Source: Roseicella sp. DB1501
GTDB lineage: Bacteria; Pseudomonadota; Alphaproteobacteria; Acetobacterales; Acetobacteraceae
Assembly (NCBI RefSeq): GCF_013112485.1
Contig: NZ_JABFHG010000002.1
Coordinates: 496,001 to 560,000 of the forward strand
DNA: 64,000 nt
Reading direction: 5' to 3'
Shown: positions 1-9,120 of the stretch, in pieces
Layout of the letters: each line of letters starts with the position of its first letter
Numbering within the stretch: the first letter of the stretch is position 1
The notes under the pieces: generated by a model
Told to the model about the DNA's origin: nothing
The model's database searches: none
What the model saw: the letters and a program-made list of their open reading frames with translations, nothing else
Translations under genes and position numbers: made by a program

Positions 1-702
1 AGGCGTGTCGCTGCCGCGCGCCGCATCGGTGCTCATCGCCCCGGCGACGAGCGCGGTGCGCAGCAGGTCCTCGGCGGCGAAGAGCGCGGCCAGCGCCAGC
101 GCCGTGCTCACCTGCGTGCCGTTCAGCAGCGCCAGCCCCTCCTTCGGGCCGAGGGCGAGCGGCGCCAGGCCGGCGCGGGCCAGCGCCGCCGCGCCGGGCA
201 GCACCTCGCCGCCGAGGAAGGCTTCCCCCTCCCCGATCAGCACCAGGGAGAGATGCGCGAGCGGCGCCAGGTCGCCCGAGGCGCCGACCGAGCCGCGCGC
301 CGGGATGGCCGGGGTGATGCCCGCCTCGAGCAGCGCCAGCAGCGCCTCCACCACCGCCACCCGCACGCCGGAGGCGCCGCGCGCCAGGGACAGCGCCTTC
401 AGCGCCAGCACCAGCCGCACCACCGGCGCCGGCAGCAGCGGCCCGGTGCCGGCGGCATGGCTGCGCACCAGGTTGAGCTGGAGCTGCGCCAGCTGCCCGT
501 CCGGGATGCGTTGGCTGGCCAGCTTGCCGAAGCCGGTATTGACCCCGTAGAGCGGCTCGCCCCCGGCCATGCGCGCGGCCAGCGCCGCCGCCGAGGCCTC
601 GACCCCGGCGCGCCAGCCCGCGGGCAGGACCAGCGTCTCGCCCTCCATGACCGCCCGCAGCGCGGCGAGGCTGGCGCCGCCCGGCGCGCCCGCCGCCGTC
701 AT
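1..702 (-). CDS. hutH: Histidine ammonia-lyase (N-terminal part, runs off the window)
   Basis: Histidine ammonia-lyase deaminates L-histidine to trans-urocanate, the first step of histidine catabolism. The first 234 codons are visible and the rest lies beyond base 1. The family signatures are clear: [17 protein letters not shown] near residue 50, and [14 protein letters not shown] near residue 140, whose Ala-Ser-Gly cyclises to the MIO electrophile. [11 protein letters not shown] follows further on. The ATG overlaps the hutU stop as ATGA, so the two genes are translationally coupled. An aromatic-amino-acid lyase could in principle be Tyr- or Phe-specific, but the neighbour HutU makes histidine nearly certain. 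Confidence 0.96.
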   Translation of the reverse strand, partial: MTAAGAPGGASLAALRAVMEGETLVLPAGWRAGVEASAAALAARMAGGEPLYGVNTGFGKLASQRIPDGQLAQLQLNLVRSHAAGTGPLLPAPVVRLVLALKALSLARGASGVRVAVVEALLALLEAGITPAIPARGSVGASGDLAPLAHLSLVLIGEGEAFLGGEVLPGAAALARAGLAPLALGPKEGLALLNGTQVSTALALAALFAAEDLLRTALVAGAMSTDAARGSDTP

Positions 703-2381
703 GCCGGCCTCGCCGCGCCGGCGAGCATTGGCAGGTCGAGCCCGTGCTCGCGGGCGCAGTCGATGGCGATGTCGTAGCCGGCATCGGCATGGCGCATGAC
801 GCCCGTGGCGGGGTCGTTCCACAGCACGCGCTTCAGCCGCCGCGCCGCCGCCTCGGTGCCGTCGCAGAGGATGACCATGCCGGCATGCTGCGAGAAGCCC
901 ATGCCGACGCCGCCGCCATGATGCAGCGAGACCCAGGTGGCGCCCGAGGCGGTGTTCAGCAGCGCGTTCAGCAGCGGCCAGTCGGAGACGGCGTCGGAAC
1001 CGTCCCGCATCGCCTCGGTCTCGCGGTTGGGCGAGGCGACGCTGCCGGAATCGAGATGGTCGCGGCCGATGACGACGGGCCCGATCTCGCCCCGCGCCAC
1101 CATCTCGTTGAAGGCGAGGCCGAGCCGGTCGCGCTGCCCGAGCCCCACCCAGCAGATGCGCGCCGGCAGTCCCTGGAAGGCGATGCGCGCGCGCGCCATG
1201 TCGAGCCACTGATGCAGGTGCGGGTCGTCGGGGATCAGCTCCCGCACCTTGGCGTCCGTCCGGTAGATGTCCTCCGGATCGCCCGAGAGCGCCGCCCAGC
1301 GGAAGGGGCCGATGCCGCGGCAGAACAGGGGGCGGATATAGGCCGGCACGAAGCCCGGGAAATCGAAGGCCCGCGCCAGCCCCTCCTCCTTCGCCATCTG
1401 CCGGATGTTGTTGCCGTAGTCGAGCACCGCGGCGCCGCGCGCCTGGAAGTCCAGCATCGCCTGGACATGCTGCACCATGCTGCGGCGCGCCGCCGCGGCG
1501 ACGGCGACCGGGTCGCTCTCGCGCTTCGCCTCCCACTCGGCCAGCGTCCAGCCGGCCGGCAGGTAGCCGTTGGCCGGGTCATGCGCGCTGGTCTGGTCGG
1601 TGACGATGTCGGGCACCACGCCGCGGCGGACCAGCTCGGGGAAGACCTCGGCGGCATTGCCGAGCAGCCCGACCGAGACCGCCCGCTTCTCGTCGCAGGC
1701 GCGGCGGATCATGGCCAGCGCGGTGTCGAGGTCGTCGGCGCGGTGGTCGAGGTATTTCGTCTCCAGTCGCTTCTCGATCCGGCTCGGCTGGCACTCGACG
1801 CAGAGGATGGAGGCGCCGGCGAAGACGCCCGCCAGCGGCTGCGCCCCACCCATGCCGCCGAGCCCGCCGGTCAGGATCCAGCGCCCGGCCAGCGAGCCGC
1901 CGAAATGCTGCCGCCCGGCCTCGGCGAAGGTCTCGTAGGTGCCCTGCACGATGCCCTGGGAGCCGATATAGATCCAGGAGCCGGCCGTCATCTGGCCGTA
2001 CATCATCAGCCCCTTGCGATCGAGCTCGGAGAAATGCTCCCAGCTCGCCCAGCGCGGCACCAGGTTGGAATTGGCGATCAGCACCCGCGGCGCATCGGCA
2101 TGGGTCTCGAAGACGCCGACCGGCTTGCCGGACTGCACCAGCAGGGTCTGCGTCTCCTCCAGCCGGCGCAGCACCGCGACGATGGTCTCGAAGCTCCGCC
2201 AGTCGCGGGCGGCGCGGCCGATGCCGCCATAGACCACCAGCTCGCCCGGCCGTTCCGCCACCTCGGGGTCGAGGTTGTTCATCAGCATCCGGAGCGGCGC
2301 CTCGGTGCTCCAGTGCTTCGCGGATCGCTCCAGCCCACGGGGGGAGCGGATGACGGGGGCGTTGCGGAGGGGATCACTCAT
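699..2381 (-). CDS. hutU: Urocanate hydratase
   Basis: Urocanase adds water to urocanate to give imidazolonepropionate, using tightly bound NAD+. The 560-residue protein has the usual family length. It starts [16 protein letters not shown] and contains the conserved stretches [45 protein letters not shown] and the late [16 protein letters not shown]. The reading frame stays open upstream for another 1.9 kb, but that part is the antisense shadow of other genes; the ATG at 2381 gives the family's N-terminus. No strong Shine-Dalgarno is visible. HutH follows with a 4-nt overlap. HutI and HutG, also needed for this pathway, are not in the window. Confidence 0.97.
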   Translation of the reverse strand: MSDPLRNAPVIRSPRGLERSAKHWSTEAPLRMLMNNLDPEVAERPGELVVYGGIGRAARDWRSFETIVAVLRRLEETQTLLVQSGKPVGVFETHADAPRVLIANSNLVPRWASWEHFSELDRKGLMMYGQMTAGSWIYIGSQGIVQGTYETFAEAGRQHFGGSLAGRWILTGGLGGMGGAQPLAGVFAGASILCVECQPSRIEKRLETKYLDHRADDLDTALAMIRRACDEKRAVSVGLLGNAAEVFPELVRRGVVPDIVTDQTSAHDPANGYLPAGWTLAEWEAKRESDPVAVAAAARRSMVQHVQAMLDFQARGAAVLDYGNNIRQMAKEEGLARAFDFPGFVPAYIRPLFCRGIGPFRWAALSGDPEDIYRTDAKVRELIPDDPHLHQWLDMARARIAFQGLPARICWVGLGQRDRLGLAFNEMVARGEIGPVVIGRDHLDSGSVASPNRETEAMRDGSDAVSDWPLLNALLNTASGATWVSLHHGGGVGMGFSQHAGMVILCDGTEAAARRLKRVLWNDPATGVMRHADAGYDIAIDCAREHGLDLPMLAGAARPA

Positions 2382-2413
2382 GCGCCGAGGATAGCCAAGG
2401 CAGCACCGCGCCG

Positions 2414-3145
2414 TCAGCCGCCATCCCGGCCCGCCTGCCGCTCCTCCCGCCGCCAGCGCCGCAGCATCAGCCAGCAGGCCATGGCCCAGGCGGCGCCGAG
2501 GCACCAGCCGGCCGCCACATCGGTCGGCCAGTGGACGCCGAGCCAGATCCGGCTGCCGCCGACCAGCAGCGCCAGCAGCACGGCGACGGCGATGGCATAG
2601 GCGCGGTGCCGCCGCCGCGGCATGCCGGAGGCGAGCAGCGTCCCGAGGGTGAGGAAGGTGATGGCCGAGAGCATGGCATGGCCGGAGGGGAAGCTCGCCG
2701 TCTGCACCTCCATCAGATGCGGCACCAGCTCCGGTCGCGGCCGGCTGAAGCCGAGCTTCAGCAGGGCGTTCAGCAGCAGCCCGCCCGGCAGGGAGAGCAG
2801 CAGCAGCAGCACCGCCCGCCAGCGCCGGTCGAGCAGCAGGTAGAACAGCGCGATCAGCCCGAACAGGGCGAGCACCGGGATGCTGCCGAGCGCCGTCACC
2901 TCCCGCGCCATGAGGGTGAGCCAGGGCGGCCCGATCGGCACCCCGGGCTCGCCCGGCCGGCGCAGCGCCAGCAGGATGGCCTCGTCCGCCCGGTGCGGCC
3001 CCTCGCCGATCAGCCGCAGGATGGCGGCGAAGCCGAGCAGCCCGCCGGCCAGGACCGCGAGCGCCGCCAGCGCCGCCCCCTGGCCGAGCGCGAAGCGGCC
3101 GAGCCGCGGCAAAAGCCCCGTGCGGGAGATGCTCCCCTGGTCCAT
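2414..3145 (-). CDS. PAP2-superfamily membrane phosphatase
   Basis: This is a 243-residue membrane protein of the PAP2/phosphatidic acid phosphatase superfamily, which dephosphorylates lipid phosphates or lipid pyrophosphates at the cytoplasmic membrane. The tripartite signature is present: KLGFSRPRP (K-x6-RP), then PSGHA, then [12 protein letters not shown] (SR-x5-H-x3-D). Several hydrophobic segments surround it, for example [16 protein letters not shown] chose the ATG at 3145 ([10 protein letters not shown]) because the frame upstream runs into the divergent lipid-kinase gene. It lies 32 bp upstream of hutU on the same strand, so it may be co-transcribed, although no functional link to histidine is evident. 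The exact substrate is unknown. Confidence 0.88.
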   Translation of the reverse strand: MDQGSISRTGLLPRLGRFALGQGAALAALAVLAGGLLGFAAILRLIGEGPHRADEAILLALRRPGEPGVPIGPPWLTLMAREVTALGSIPVLALFGLIALFYLLLDRRWRAVLLLLLSLPGGLLLNALLKLGFSRPRPELVPHLMEVQTASFPSGHAMLSAITFLTLGTLLASGMPRRRHRAYAIAVAVLLALLVGGSRIWLGVHWPTDVAAGWCLGAAWAMACWLMLRRWRREERQAGRDGG

Positions 3146-3182
3146 GCTGGCGCAACCCGTGGCCGCCGCGCCGGTTGCCACG

Positions 3183-4208
3183 ATGCAACAGGCGGGAGCC
3201 GGGACCATCGCCACCGAGATCACCGCGACCGGAATGCCGGCGGATGCCGCGCGCCCGCCCACCGGACCTGCCACCGGACCTGCCACCGGACCTGCTGGGG
3301 CCCCCACCCCTGGCCGCACGCTGCTCATCGTCAACCGCCGGGCCCGCAACGGCGCCGAGCGGGCGGAGGCGGCCATCGCCGCCCTCGCCGGCGCCGGGCT
3401 CGACGTGCATCCCTACGACCCGCCCGAGGAGATGGGCTGCGGCGAGGCGGTGACCGCCGGCCTCGCCCAGGGGGAGCGGCTTGGGGGCTTCGACCGCGTC
3501 GTCATCGGCGGCGGCGACGGCACGCTGAACGGCGCCATCCCCGGCCTGCTGCGGGCCGGCCTGCCCTTCGGCATCATGCCGCTCGGCACCGCCAACGACC
3601 TCGCCCGCAGCCTCGGCATCCCCTTCGAGCTGGAGGGGGCGGCGCAGGTGATCGCCACCGCCGCGCCGCGGCCGGTCGATCTCGGCGAGGTGAACGGGCA
3701 TTGCTTCTTCAACGTCGCCAGCATCGGCTTCAGCGCCGAGCTGGCCGGCGAGCTGAAGGCCGAGGCGAAGAAGCGCTTCGGCAGGCTCGGCTATGCGGTC
3801 GCCGCGCTGGGCCTGCTGCGCCGCGCCCGCCCCTTCTCCGCCTGGCTGGCGCATGACGGGCGGGAGGAGCGGGTGCGCACCATCCAGGTCTCGGTCGGCA
3901 ACGGCCGGCACTATGGCGGCGGCATGACGGTGGCCGAGGATGCCCGGCCGGATGACGGGGTGCTGCATGTCTACAGCCTGGAGATGCGGCACTGGTGGCA
4001 GCTCGTCGCCCTGCTGCCCTGGCTGCGCCGCGGCACCCAGGGGCAGTGGCGGGAGGTGCGGGCCTTCCGCACCACCGAGCTCGTGCTCCGCACCCGCAAG
4101 CCGCGGCCGGTCAACACCGATGGCGAGCTGACGACGCACACCCCGGCGCGCTTCCGGGTGCATCCGGCGGCGCTGCGCGTCTTCGCGCCGCCGGACGAGA
4201 CGGCGTAA
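3183..4208 (+). CDS. Diacylglycerol/sphingosine-type lipid kinase (DAGK catalytic domain)
   Basis: This is a soluble ATP-dependent lipid kinase of the DagK/YegS type, which phosphorylates diacylglycerol or related lipids. Diagnostic motifs are [12 protein letters not shown] at the start of the domain, the nucleotide-binding loop [27 protein letters not shown], and the C-terminal beta-domain signature VNTDGEL. The start is uncertain: in-frame ATGs lie at 3144, 3183 and 3234, none with a clear ribosome site, and 3183 is a compromise giving 341 residues. The N-terminal linker contains a 12-bp tandem repeat at about 3259-3294 coding (TGPA)3. It is divergent from the PAP2 phosphatase, suggesting paired lipid phosphate turnover. 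Confidence 0.88.
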   Translation: MQQAGAGTIATEITATGMPADAARPPTGPATGPATGPAGAPTPGRTLLIVNRRARNGAERAEAAIAALAGAGLDVHPYDPPEEMGCGEAVTAGLAQGERLGGFDRVVIGGGDGTLNGAIPGLLRAGLPFGIMPLGTANDLARSLGIPFELEGAAQVIATAAPRPVDLGEVNGHCFFNVASIGFSAELAGELKAEAKKRFGRLGYAVAALGLLRRARPFSAWLAHDGREERVRTIQVSVGNGRHYGGGMTVAEDARPDDGVLHVYSLEMRHWWQLVALLPWLRRGTQGQWREVRAFRTTELVLRTRKPRPVNTDGELTTHTPARFRVHPAALRVFAPPDETA

Positions 4209-4213
4209 CCCGC

Positions 4214-5128
4214 TCACGCTGGCTGCCGGACGCGCAGGGCGGCCAGCTTCTCCGGGTTGCGCAGCACGTAGATGCCGGCGATCCGCCCCTCGCGCAGCTC
4301 GAGGGTCGTCACCTGCGGCAGCCCGTCCGGCTCGAGCGTGACATAGCCGGGCCAACCATTGATGTGCCCCAGATGCAGCAGCGGCGGCAGGCCGGGCGAC
4401 CCCTTGCGGGCGAGGCCGGCGAAGAGGCGGATCACCCGCTCGGCGCCCCGGATCGGGTTCAGCGCGGCATAGCGCAGCCCGCCGCCATCGCTCCGCAGCA
4501 CCGCATCCTCGGCCAGCAGCCGGCGCAGCCCGGCCTCGTCGCCGCTGCGCGAGGCGGCGAGGAAGGCGGTCGCGATCCGCCGCGCCTCCGCCTCGCTCAC
4601 CGCCTGGCGCGGCTCGACCGTGCCGAGATGCGCCCGCGCCCGACCGGCCAGCTTGCGGCAGGCCGCCTCGCTGCGGCCGAGCAGGCCGGCGATCTCGGTG
4701 AAGGGCGTCTCGAACAGGTCGTGCAGGATGAAGACCGCCCGCTCGGCCGGCGAGAGACGCTGCAGGGTGAGCAGGAAGGCAACGGAAAGATCCTCCGCCG
4801 CCAGCCGCGCCGCCTCCTGCGGCGCCCGCATCGCCTCGCCGGCGCCGAGCGGGGCATCGAGCAGCGGCTCGGGCAGCCAGGCGCCGACATAGCGCTCGCG
4901 CCGCATCCGCGCCGATTTCAGGTGGTCGATGCTGAGCCGCGCCGCCGCCTTCAGCATCCAGGCGCGCGGCAGGGCGATGGCGGCACGGTCGGCGTCGTGC
5001 CAGCGGAGGAACACCTCCTGGGCGATGTCCTCCGCCGTCGCCAGCGAACCGGTCATGCGGTAGGCGAGCCCGATCACCGCGGCGCGGTGCCGCTGATAGG
5101 CCGCTGCCATGTCAGGCTCGCCCGTCAT
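4214..5128 (-). CDS. ECF41-type RNA polymerase sigma factor with SnoaL-like C-terminal domain
   Basis: This is an extracytoplasmic-function sigma factor of 304 residues. Sigma region 2 ([23 protein letters not shown]) and region 4 ([44 protein letters not shown]) are joined by a linker carrying WLPEPLL, the hallmark of ECF41. The last ~110 residues form a SnoaL/NTF2-like domain with the DGGG motif typical of this group. That fused domain is known to modulate sigma activity in place of a separate anti-sigma factor. It starts 2 bp after the carboxymuconolactone-decarboxylase gene, the standard ECF41 partner. The in-frame extension upstream of 5128 is shadow. Confidence 0.93.
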   Translation of the reverse strand: MTGEPDMAAAYQRHRAAVIGLAYRMTGSLATAEDIAQEVFLRWHDADRAAIALPRAWMLKAAARLSIDHLKSARMRRERYVGAWLPEPLLDAPLGAGEAMRAPQEAARLAAEDLSVAFLLTLQRLSPAERAVFILHDLFETPFTEIAGLLGRSEAACRKLAGRARAHLGTVEPRQAVSEAEARRIATAFLAASRSGDEAGLRRLLAEDAVLRSDGGGLRYAALNPIRGAERVIRLFAGLARKGSPGLPPLLHLGHINGWPGYVTLEPDGLPQVTTLELREGRIAGIYVLRNPEKLAALRVRQPA

Positions 5129-5130
5129 GC

Positions 5131-5649
5131 TCAGGCCGCCGCCACGGGCGTCGCCCGGGATGCCGCCCCAGGCACCGTGTCGGGCACCGCCTCGGGCACC
5201 GTATCGGGCGCCAGCGGCGGCACGCTGCGGAAGCCGATCGCCAGCCGGTTCCAGCCATTGATGGTGACGATCACCAGGCTGAGCGCGACCCGCTCCGCCT
5301 CGGTGAAATGCGGCGCCAGCGCGGCATAGTCGGCATCCGGCGCCTGGCTGCGGTCGACCAGCGTCAGCGCCTCGGTCCAGGCGAGCGCCACCCGCTCGCG
5401 CGGCGTGTAGTGCGGCGCCTCGCGCCAGGCATTGAGCAGGTAGAGCCGCGCCTCGGTCTCGCCGCGGCGGCGCGCCTCGCGGCTGTGCATGTCGAGGCAG
5501 AAGGCGCAGCCATTGATCTGCGAGGCGCGCATCTTCACCAGCCCGATCAGGCCGGGCTCGAGGCCGCTGCCGGTGGCGACCTTCTCCAGGTTGAGCATCG
5601 CCTGCATCAGCTTCGGGGCCGCAGCGAAATACTCGAGGCGGGGGGTCAT
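5131..5649 (-). CDS. Carboxymuconolactone decarboxylase / AhpD-like protein
   Basis: A 172-residue AhpD-fold protein with the redox motif CAFCLDMHSREAR (Cys-x2-Cys-x3-His) preceded by KMRASQINGC, the pattern of alkylhydroperoxidase D-core proteins. It starts MTPRLEYFAAAPK after a strong ribosome site (AAGGAG, 8 bases from the ATG). It is the first gene of a two-gene unit with the ECF41 sigma factor, and an ECF41-type promoter precedes it, so it is the likely regulated target. The C-terminus has a 12-bp direct repeat (5172-5207) coding DTVPEAVPDTVPG, beyond the usual family end. Antioxidant function is inferred from the family. Confidence 0.92.
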   Translation of the reverse strand: MTPRLEYFAAAPKLMQAMLNLEKVATGSGLEPGLIGLVKMRASQINGCAFCLDMHSREARRRGETEARLYLLNAWREAPHYTPRERVALAWTEALTLVDRSQAPDADYAALAPHFTEAERVALSLVIVTINGWNRLAIGFRSVPPLAPDTVPEAVPDTVPGAASRATPVAAA

Positions 5650-5683
5650 CGCGGAGCTCCTTCCATGCTGTCTCCGCCCCCAG

Positions 5684-5709
5684 GACGAGGCAGGCCGGCG
5701 CGATGTGAC
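5684..5709 (-). promoter_or_regulatory. ECF41-type promoter upstream of the CMD/sigma operon
   Basis: Reading the minus strand, GTCACA (5709-5704) is followed after 16 bases by CGTC (5687-5684). That matches the known ECF41 consensus (TGTCACA, 15-16 bases, CGTC). It lies 35 bp upstream of the CMD start codon, implying positive autoregulation of the operon by its own sigma factor. The match was found by eye only. Confidence 0.72.
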
Positions 5710-5720
5710 GCCACCCGCCG

Positions 5721-6221
5721 CTACAGCCGCAGCACCGCGTCGCCGAGCCGCAGCAGGCCCCCCTCCACCACCCGCGCGGTGATGCCGCCATGGCCGCGCA
5801 CCGCATTGTAGCCGCCCGGCCCCAGCGCCTCCTCCATGCGCGAGCAGGGATGGCAGGCGCCGCTCGCCTCCAGCACCGCCCCGCCGATCCGGAAGCGCCG
5901 CCCGGCCAGCGCTGCCAGGTTGATGCCGCGCGTGACGAGGTTCCGCCGCAACCGCTCCGGCGCGACCGGCGCTTCGCCGAGGCAGGCGCCGATCGCCGCC
6001 AGATGCTCCTGCATCACCAGCGTCACCTGCCGTGCCCCGTCCGGCGCGCCGCGCCAGCGATCGCCGGGCAGCCCCTCCCCCGCCCGCGCCTCCGCCGCCG
6101 CCACCGCCTGCATCGGCGCCCGCCGGGCCGGGCGCAGGCCGATCCAGACCAGCCGCCCCGGCGCCACCGGCGCGTCGAGCAGGCGGGCGAGCAGCGATCC
6201 GGGCGGGGGTGGGGCGGCCAT
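5721..6221 (-). CDS. MOSC-domain protein
   Basis: A 166-residue stand-alone MOSC (molybdenum cofactor sulfurase C-terminal) domain protein. Features are GDRWRGAPDGARQVTLVMQEHL in the first half (quoted in family style), RRNLVTRGINLAAL, and the conserved cysteine segment ASGACHPCSRMEE followed by GHGGITARV. Such proteins are thought to handle sulfur on the molybdenum cofactor or to carry out cofactor-dependent reductions (YiiM/YuaD type). ATG at 6221 gives MAAPPPPGSLLARLL. The next gene, hutF, is divergent with 88 bp between the starts. A molybdenum enzyme (IorAB) is encoded 29 kb away, but no direct link can be shown. Confidence 0.9.
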   Translation of the reverse strand: MAAPPPPGSLLARLLDAPVAPGRLVWIGLRPARRAPMQAVAAAEARAGEGLPGDRWRGAPDGARQVTLVMQEHLAAIGACLGEAPVAPERLRRNLVTRGINLAALAGRRFRIGGAVLEASGACHPCSRMEEALGPGGYNAVRGHGGITARVVEGGLLRLGDAVLRL

Positions 6222-6309
6222 GCCGCGCAGTCTCGGCCGCGGCGCCGCCCCAGGCCAGCGCCTCCCCTCCCCCTGGTGCGCCGGCCCGTGCCGCGGGCAT
6301 GATCGCGCC

Positions 6310-7683
6310 ATGCCGGAATTCCACGCCCGCGCCGCCCTGCTGCCGGATGGCTGGGCCGCCGATGTCCTGATCGCCGCCGATGCAGCGGGCTGGATCACCG
6401 CCGTCACTCCCGGCGCCCCGCCGGGCGCGGCCGAGCGCCTGCCGGGCGCCATCATCCCCGGCCTGCCGAACCTGCACTCGCACGCCTTCCAGCGCGCCAT
6501 GGCCGGCGGCGCCGAGCGGCGCAGCCCGGCCGGGCGGGACAGCTTCTGGACCTGGCGCGAGACCATGTACCGCTTCGTCGCCCGGTTCGATCCCGACACC
6601 GCCGAGGCGGTGGCGCTGCAGCTCTATGTCGAGCTGCTGGAATGGGGTTTCACGGGTGTCGCCGAGTTCCACTACCTGCACCACCAGCCCGACGGCCGGC
6701 CCTACGACCAGCCGGCCGAGATGGCGCTGCGCCACCTCGCCGCGGCGCGCCGCGCCGGCATCGGCATCACCCTGCTGCCGAGTCTCTACCGGCATGGCGG
6801 CATCTTCGGCGCGCCGCCGGATCCCGGGCAGCGGCGCTTCCTCAACGATCTCGACCCGTATCTGCGCATCCTGGAGGCCTGCCGCGCCGCGACGGCCGAT
6901 GACCCGCAGGCCGCGACCGGCATGGCGCCGCACAGCCTGCGCGCGGTGACGCCGGCGATGCTCGCCGCCCTCGCCCCGCTGCCGGGGCCGATCCACATCC
7001 ACGCCGCCGAGCAGGCGAAGGAGGTGGCGGAATGCCTCGCCGCCACCGGCGCCCGGCCGGTGCGCTGGCTGCTCGACAACGCGCCGCTCGACGCCCGCTG
7101 GTGCGTCATCCACGCGACCCATATGGAGCCCGGCGAGACGGCGGCGCTGGCCGCGACCGGCGCCGTCGCCGGCCTCTGCCCGAGCACCGAGGCCTCGCTC
7201 GGCGACGGCATCTTCCCGCTGCCCGGCTTCCTCGCCGCCGGCGGGCGGCTCGGCATCGGCACCGACAGCCATGTCGGCACCTCGCCGCGCGACGAGCTGC
7301 GCCAGCTCGAGACCAGCCAGCGCCTGGCGCGGCAGGAGCGGGCGGTGGCGACCAGCGAGGCGGTGCCGCATCCCGGCCGCCTCTTGCTCGAAGCCGCGCT
7401 TACCGGCGGGGCGCAGGCGAGCGGCCGGCCGGTCGGCGCCATCGCGCCCGGGCGGCGCTGCGACCTGGTGGCGCTGGACGATGCGCATCCAACCCTGGTC
7501 GGCCGCGCCGGCGATGCGCTGCTGGATGCCTGGATCTTCTCCGGCCAGGGCAATCCGGTCGATACGGTGGTCGTGGGAGGACGCCGAATGGTTGAAAACG
7601 GTCGCCACATCATAAGGGTAGAAGCAGGGAAGCGTTACATTTTGGCAATTGAAAAACTCTTGGATGTGCGTTGCAACAAGTAA
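6310..7683 (+). CDS. hutF: Formimidoylglutamate deiminase, with an atypical C-terminal end
   Basis: HutF deiminates N-formimino-L-glutamate to N-formylglutamate in the five-step histidine pathway. It is an amidohydrolase-fold enzyme of 457 residues. The metal ligands are visible: H56 and H58 in GLPNLHSHAFQR, the IHIHAAEQ histidines, HATHM, and the aspartate in GIGTDSHVG. The body is normal up to about VVVGGRRMVENGRH. There the DNA switches abruptly from GC-rich to AT-rich, and the last ~20 residues (RYILAIEKLLDVRCNK) do not look like a native HutF tail, which would be Arg/Ala-rich. The catalytic domain looks intact, so activity is probably kept. Confidence 0.93.
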   Translation: MPEFHARAALLPDGWAADVLIAADAAGWITAVTPGAPPGAAERLPGAIIPGLPNLHSHAFQRAMAGGAERRSPAGRDSFWTWRETMYRFVARFDPDTAEAVALQLYVELLEWGFTGVAEFHYLHHQPDGRPYDQPAEMALRHLAAARRAGIGITLLPSLYRHGGIFGAPPDPGQRRFLNDLDPYLRILEACRAATADDPQAATGMAPHSLRAVTPAMLAALAPLPGPIHIHAAEQAKEVAECLAATGARPVRWLLDNAPLDARWCVIHATHMEPGETAALAATGAVAGLCPSTEASLGDGIFPLPGFLAAGGRLGIGTDSHVGTSPRDELRQLETSQRLARQERAVATSEAVPHPGRLLLEAALTGGAQASGRPVGAIAPGRRCDLVALDDAHPTLVGRAGDALLDAWIFSGQGNPVDTVVVGGRRMVENGRHIIRVEAGKRYILAIEKLLDVRCNK

Positions 7684-7713
7684 ATTTTCTCGCTTATTCG
7701 ATCGAGAAGATTT

Positions 7714-7719
7714 TATACT
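7714..7719 (+). promoter_or_regulatory. Candidate -10 element before the bPH gene
   Basis: TATACT in an AT-rich stretch lies 28 bp upstream of the ATG at 7748. The -35 region is not convincing. Its position supports the choice of 7748 as start and suggests that the AT-rich gene has its own promoter. Confidence 0.35.
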
Positions 7720-7747
7720 TCCGCTGCTCAATAGATTGGTGATCGTT

Positions 7748-8197
7748 ATGGCATACGTTGCAGCCAACTTAATGACTGGAGAAGAAATTGTTTCTGAAGG
7801 AAAAATACATTGGTTCGTGTATATCGTTCCTGTCATTTCGATTATAGCATCTTTCTTCCTTATGGCAACTGATGCGCCTGCCTTTGGATTTTTAGTTTTA
7901 TTGTTCGGCATCTTGCGGCTAATTTCGGCTTTTATAGTGCGCAATACAACAGAATTAGTAATAACAAATAGGAGAATTATTGCAAAATTTGGCTTTATAC
8001 GCCGCAATACAGTAGAACTTCTCCACCGAAATGTAGAGAGCTTGCACGTCAGCCAGGGAGTGTTTGGCAGATTATTCCGATTTGGTACAATCATCGTCAA
8101 TGGTACCGGCGGAGTAAGGACCCCTGTGCCTGATATTGATCACCCACTTGAGTTTCGGCGCACCGCACTGCGCCTTCTGGACAATAGAGAGCAATAA
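7748..8197 (+). CDS. bPH_2 (bacterial PH-like) domain membrane protein, AT-rich
   Basis: A 149-residue membrane protein of the YdbS/bPH_2 family. It begins MAYVAANLMTGEEIVSEGKI, matching the usual start of this family (xxNLxxGExxxxxxxxHW), which is why I rejected the longer in-frame start at 7649 overlapping hutF. Two hydrophobic segments follow (FVYIVPVISIIASFFLM and FGFLVLLFGILRLISAFIV), then the PH-like domain with ELVITNRRIIAKFGFIRR, the conserved NVESLHVSQGVFGRLFRFGTI and GTGG. GC content is far below that of every neighbour, with many AAA, ATA and TTA codons, so recent horizontal acquisition is likely. The molecular role of the family is poorly known. Confidence 0.85.
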   Translation: MAYVAANLMTGEEIVSEGKIHWFVYIVPVISIIASFFLMATDAPAFGFLVLLFGILRLISAFIVRNTTELVITNRRIIAKFGFIRRNTVELLHRNVESLHVSQGVFGRLFRFGTIIVNGTGGVRTPVPDIDHPLEFRRTALRLLDNREQ

Positions 8198-8213
8198 CGG
8201 TTGACTCGGTGAC

Positions 8214-8963
8214 ATGACCCAACAACTGCTCGGGAAGATCGCCTACATCACCGGCGGCAGCCGCGGCATCGGCCGCGCCATCGCGCTGGCCTTCGCCGAG
8301 GCGGGGGCGGATGTGGCGATCTGCCATCTCGGCGATGCCGAGCAGGCGGCGACCCTGGTGCAGGCGGTGACGGCGCGCGGCCGGCGCGGCTTCCAGAGGG
8401 AGGCCGATGCCGCCTCCCCCGCCGCGCTGCGCGGCTTCGCCGCCGCCGAGGCCGCGCTCGGCCCCTGCGACATCCTGGTGAACAATGCCGGGATCAACCT
8501 GCGCGGACCCTTCGAGAGCATCACCGAGGAGGTCTACGACCGCGTCATCGACGTGCACCTGAAGGGCATGTTCTTCATGGCGCAGGCCGTCTATCCCGGC
8601 ATGGTGGCGCGCGGCGCCGGGCGGATCATCAACATCGCCTCGCAGCTCGCCTTCAAGGGCGGGCCGGAGATCACCCCCTACTGCGCCGCCAAGGCTGGCA
8701 TCATCGGCTTCACCCGGGCTCTGGCCTGGGAGGCGGCGCCGAAGGGCATCCAGGTGAACGCCATCGCCCCCGGCCCGATCGAGACCGACCTCACCCGCGC
8801 CCGCGGCCCCGACTGGAAGCGGCGGATGGAGGAGACGATCCTCGCCGGGCGGCTCGGCCGGCCGGAGGAGATCGCGGCGACGGCGCTGCTGCTCGCCGGG
8901 CCGGGCGGCGCCTTCTATGTCGGCGCCACCCTCTCGCCGAACGGCGGCGATGTGATGCACTGA
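8214..8963 (+). CDS. Short-chain dehydrogenase/reductase (FabG-like)
   Basis: A 249-residue classical SDR. The Rossmann motif TGGSRGIGRA lies near residues 13-22, NNAG near residue 90 and the YxxxK active site in TPYCAAKAG; the catalytic Ser is in INIASQLAF. The C-terminus SPNGGDVMH has the common GG(D/x) ending. It probably reduces a carbonyl or oxidises an alcohol with NAD(P)H; the substrate cannot be deduced. It follows the AT-rich bPH gene by 16 bp but returns to host-like GC content. A family A hairpin repeat follows directly and separates it from the convergent gene. Confidence 0.9.
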   Translation: MTQQLLGKIAYITGGSRGIGRAIALAFAEAGADVAICHLGDAEQAATLVQAVTARGRRGFQREADAASPAALRGFAAAEAALGPCDILVNNAGINLRGPFESITEEVYDRVIDVHLKGMFFMAQAVYPGMVARGAGRIINIASQLAFKGGPEITPYCAAKAGIIGFTRALAWEAAPKGIQVNAIAPGPIETDLTRARGPDWKRRMEETILAGRLGRPEEIAATALLLAGPGGAFYVGATLSPNGGDVMH

Positions 8964-8968
8964 CGTTT

Positions 8969-9063
8969 CCCCGCGACGTCGCTGCGCGCCGTCGCGGGGC
9001 CTCCGGCGAGTCCCCGCAGGTCCCAGGCGCGTCACAGAGCCTGCCGAGGCGAAGCCTCGGCAG
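8969..9063. repeat. Family A intergenic repeat, copy A1 (double hairpin)
   Basis: The first hairpin has a perfect 10-bp stem, CCCCGCGACG (8969-8978) pairing with 8990-8999. The second has stem CTGCCGAGGC (9041-9050), loop GAA, and GCCTCGGCAG (9054-9063). It sits between convergent genes and probably ends transcription in both directions, although no T-tract follows. Near copies lie at about 20634, 26590, 27932 and 55044. Confidence 0.8.
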
Positions 9064-9120
9064 GGCAACGGGCAGCCCGCTTCGGCTGGGCGTGGCCGGC
9101 GGCATCGGGGAGGCGCCGCA

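Noticed and set aside
1-702. HutH as a tyrosine/phenylalanine ammonia-lyase supplying the aryl-polyene starter
   Set aside because: It overlaps hutU and hutF lies nearby, so histidine catabolism is the simple reading; it is also 38 kb from the polyene operon.
699-4355. A single 1,218-residue minus-strand protein
   Set aside because: The open frame is two things: urocanase (from ATG 2381) plus the antisense shadow of the PAP2 and lipid-kinase genes. High GC creates long spurious frames.
7649-7747. Longer start (7649) for the bPH-domain protein
   Set aside because: The family pattern begins at the ATG at 7748, and the longer version would overlap hutF and lacks a ribosome site.
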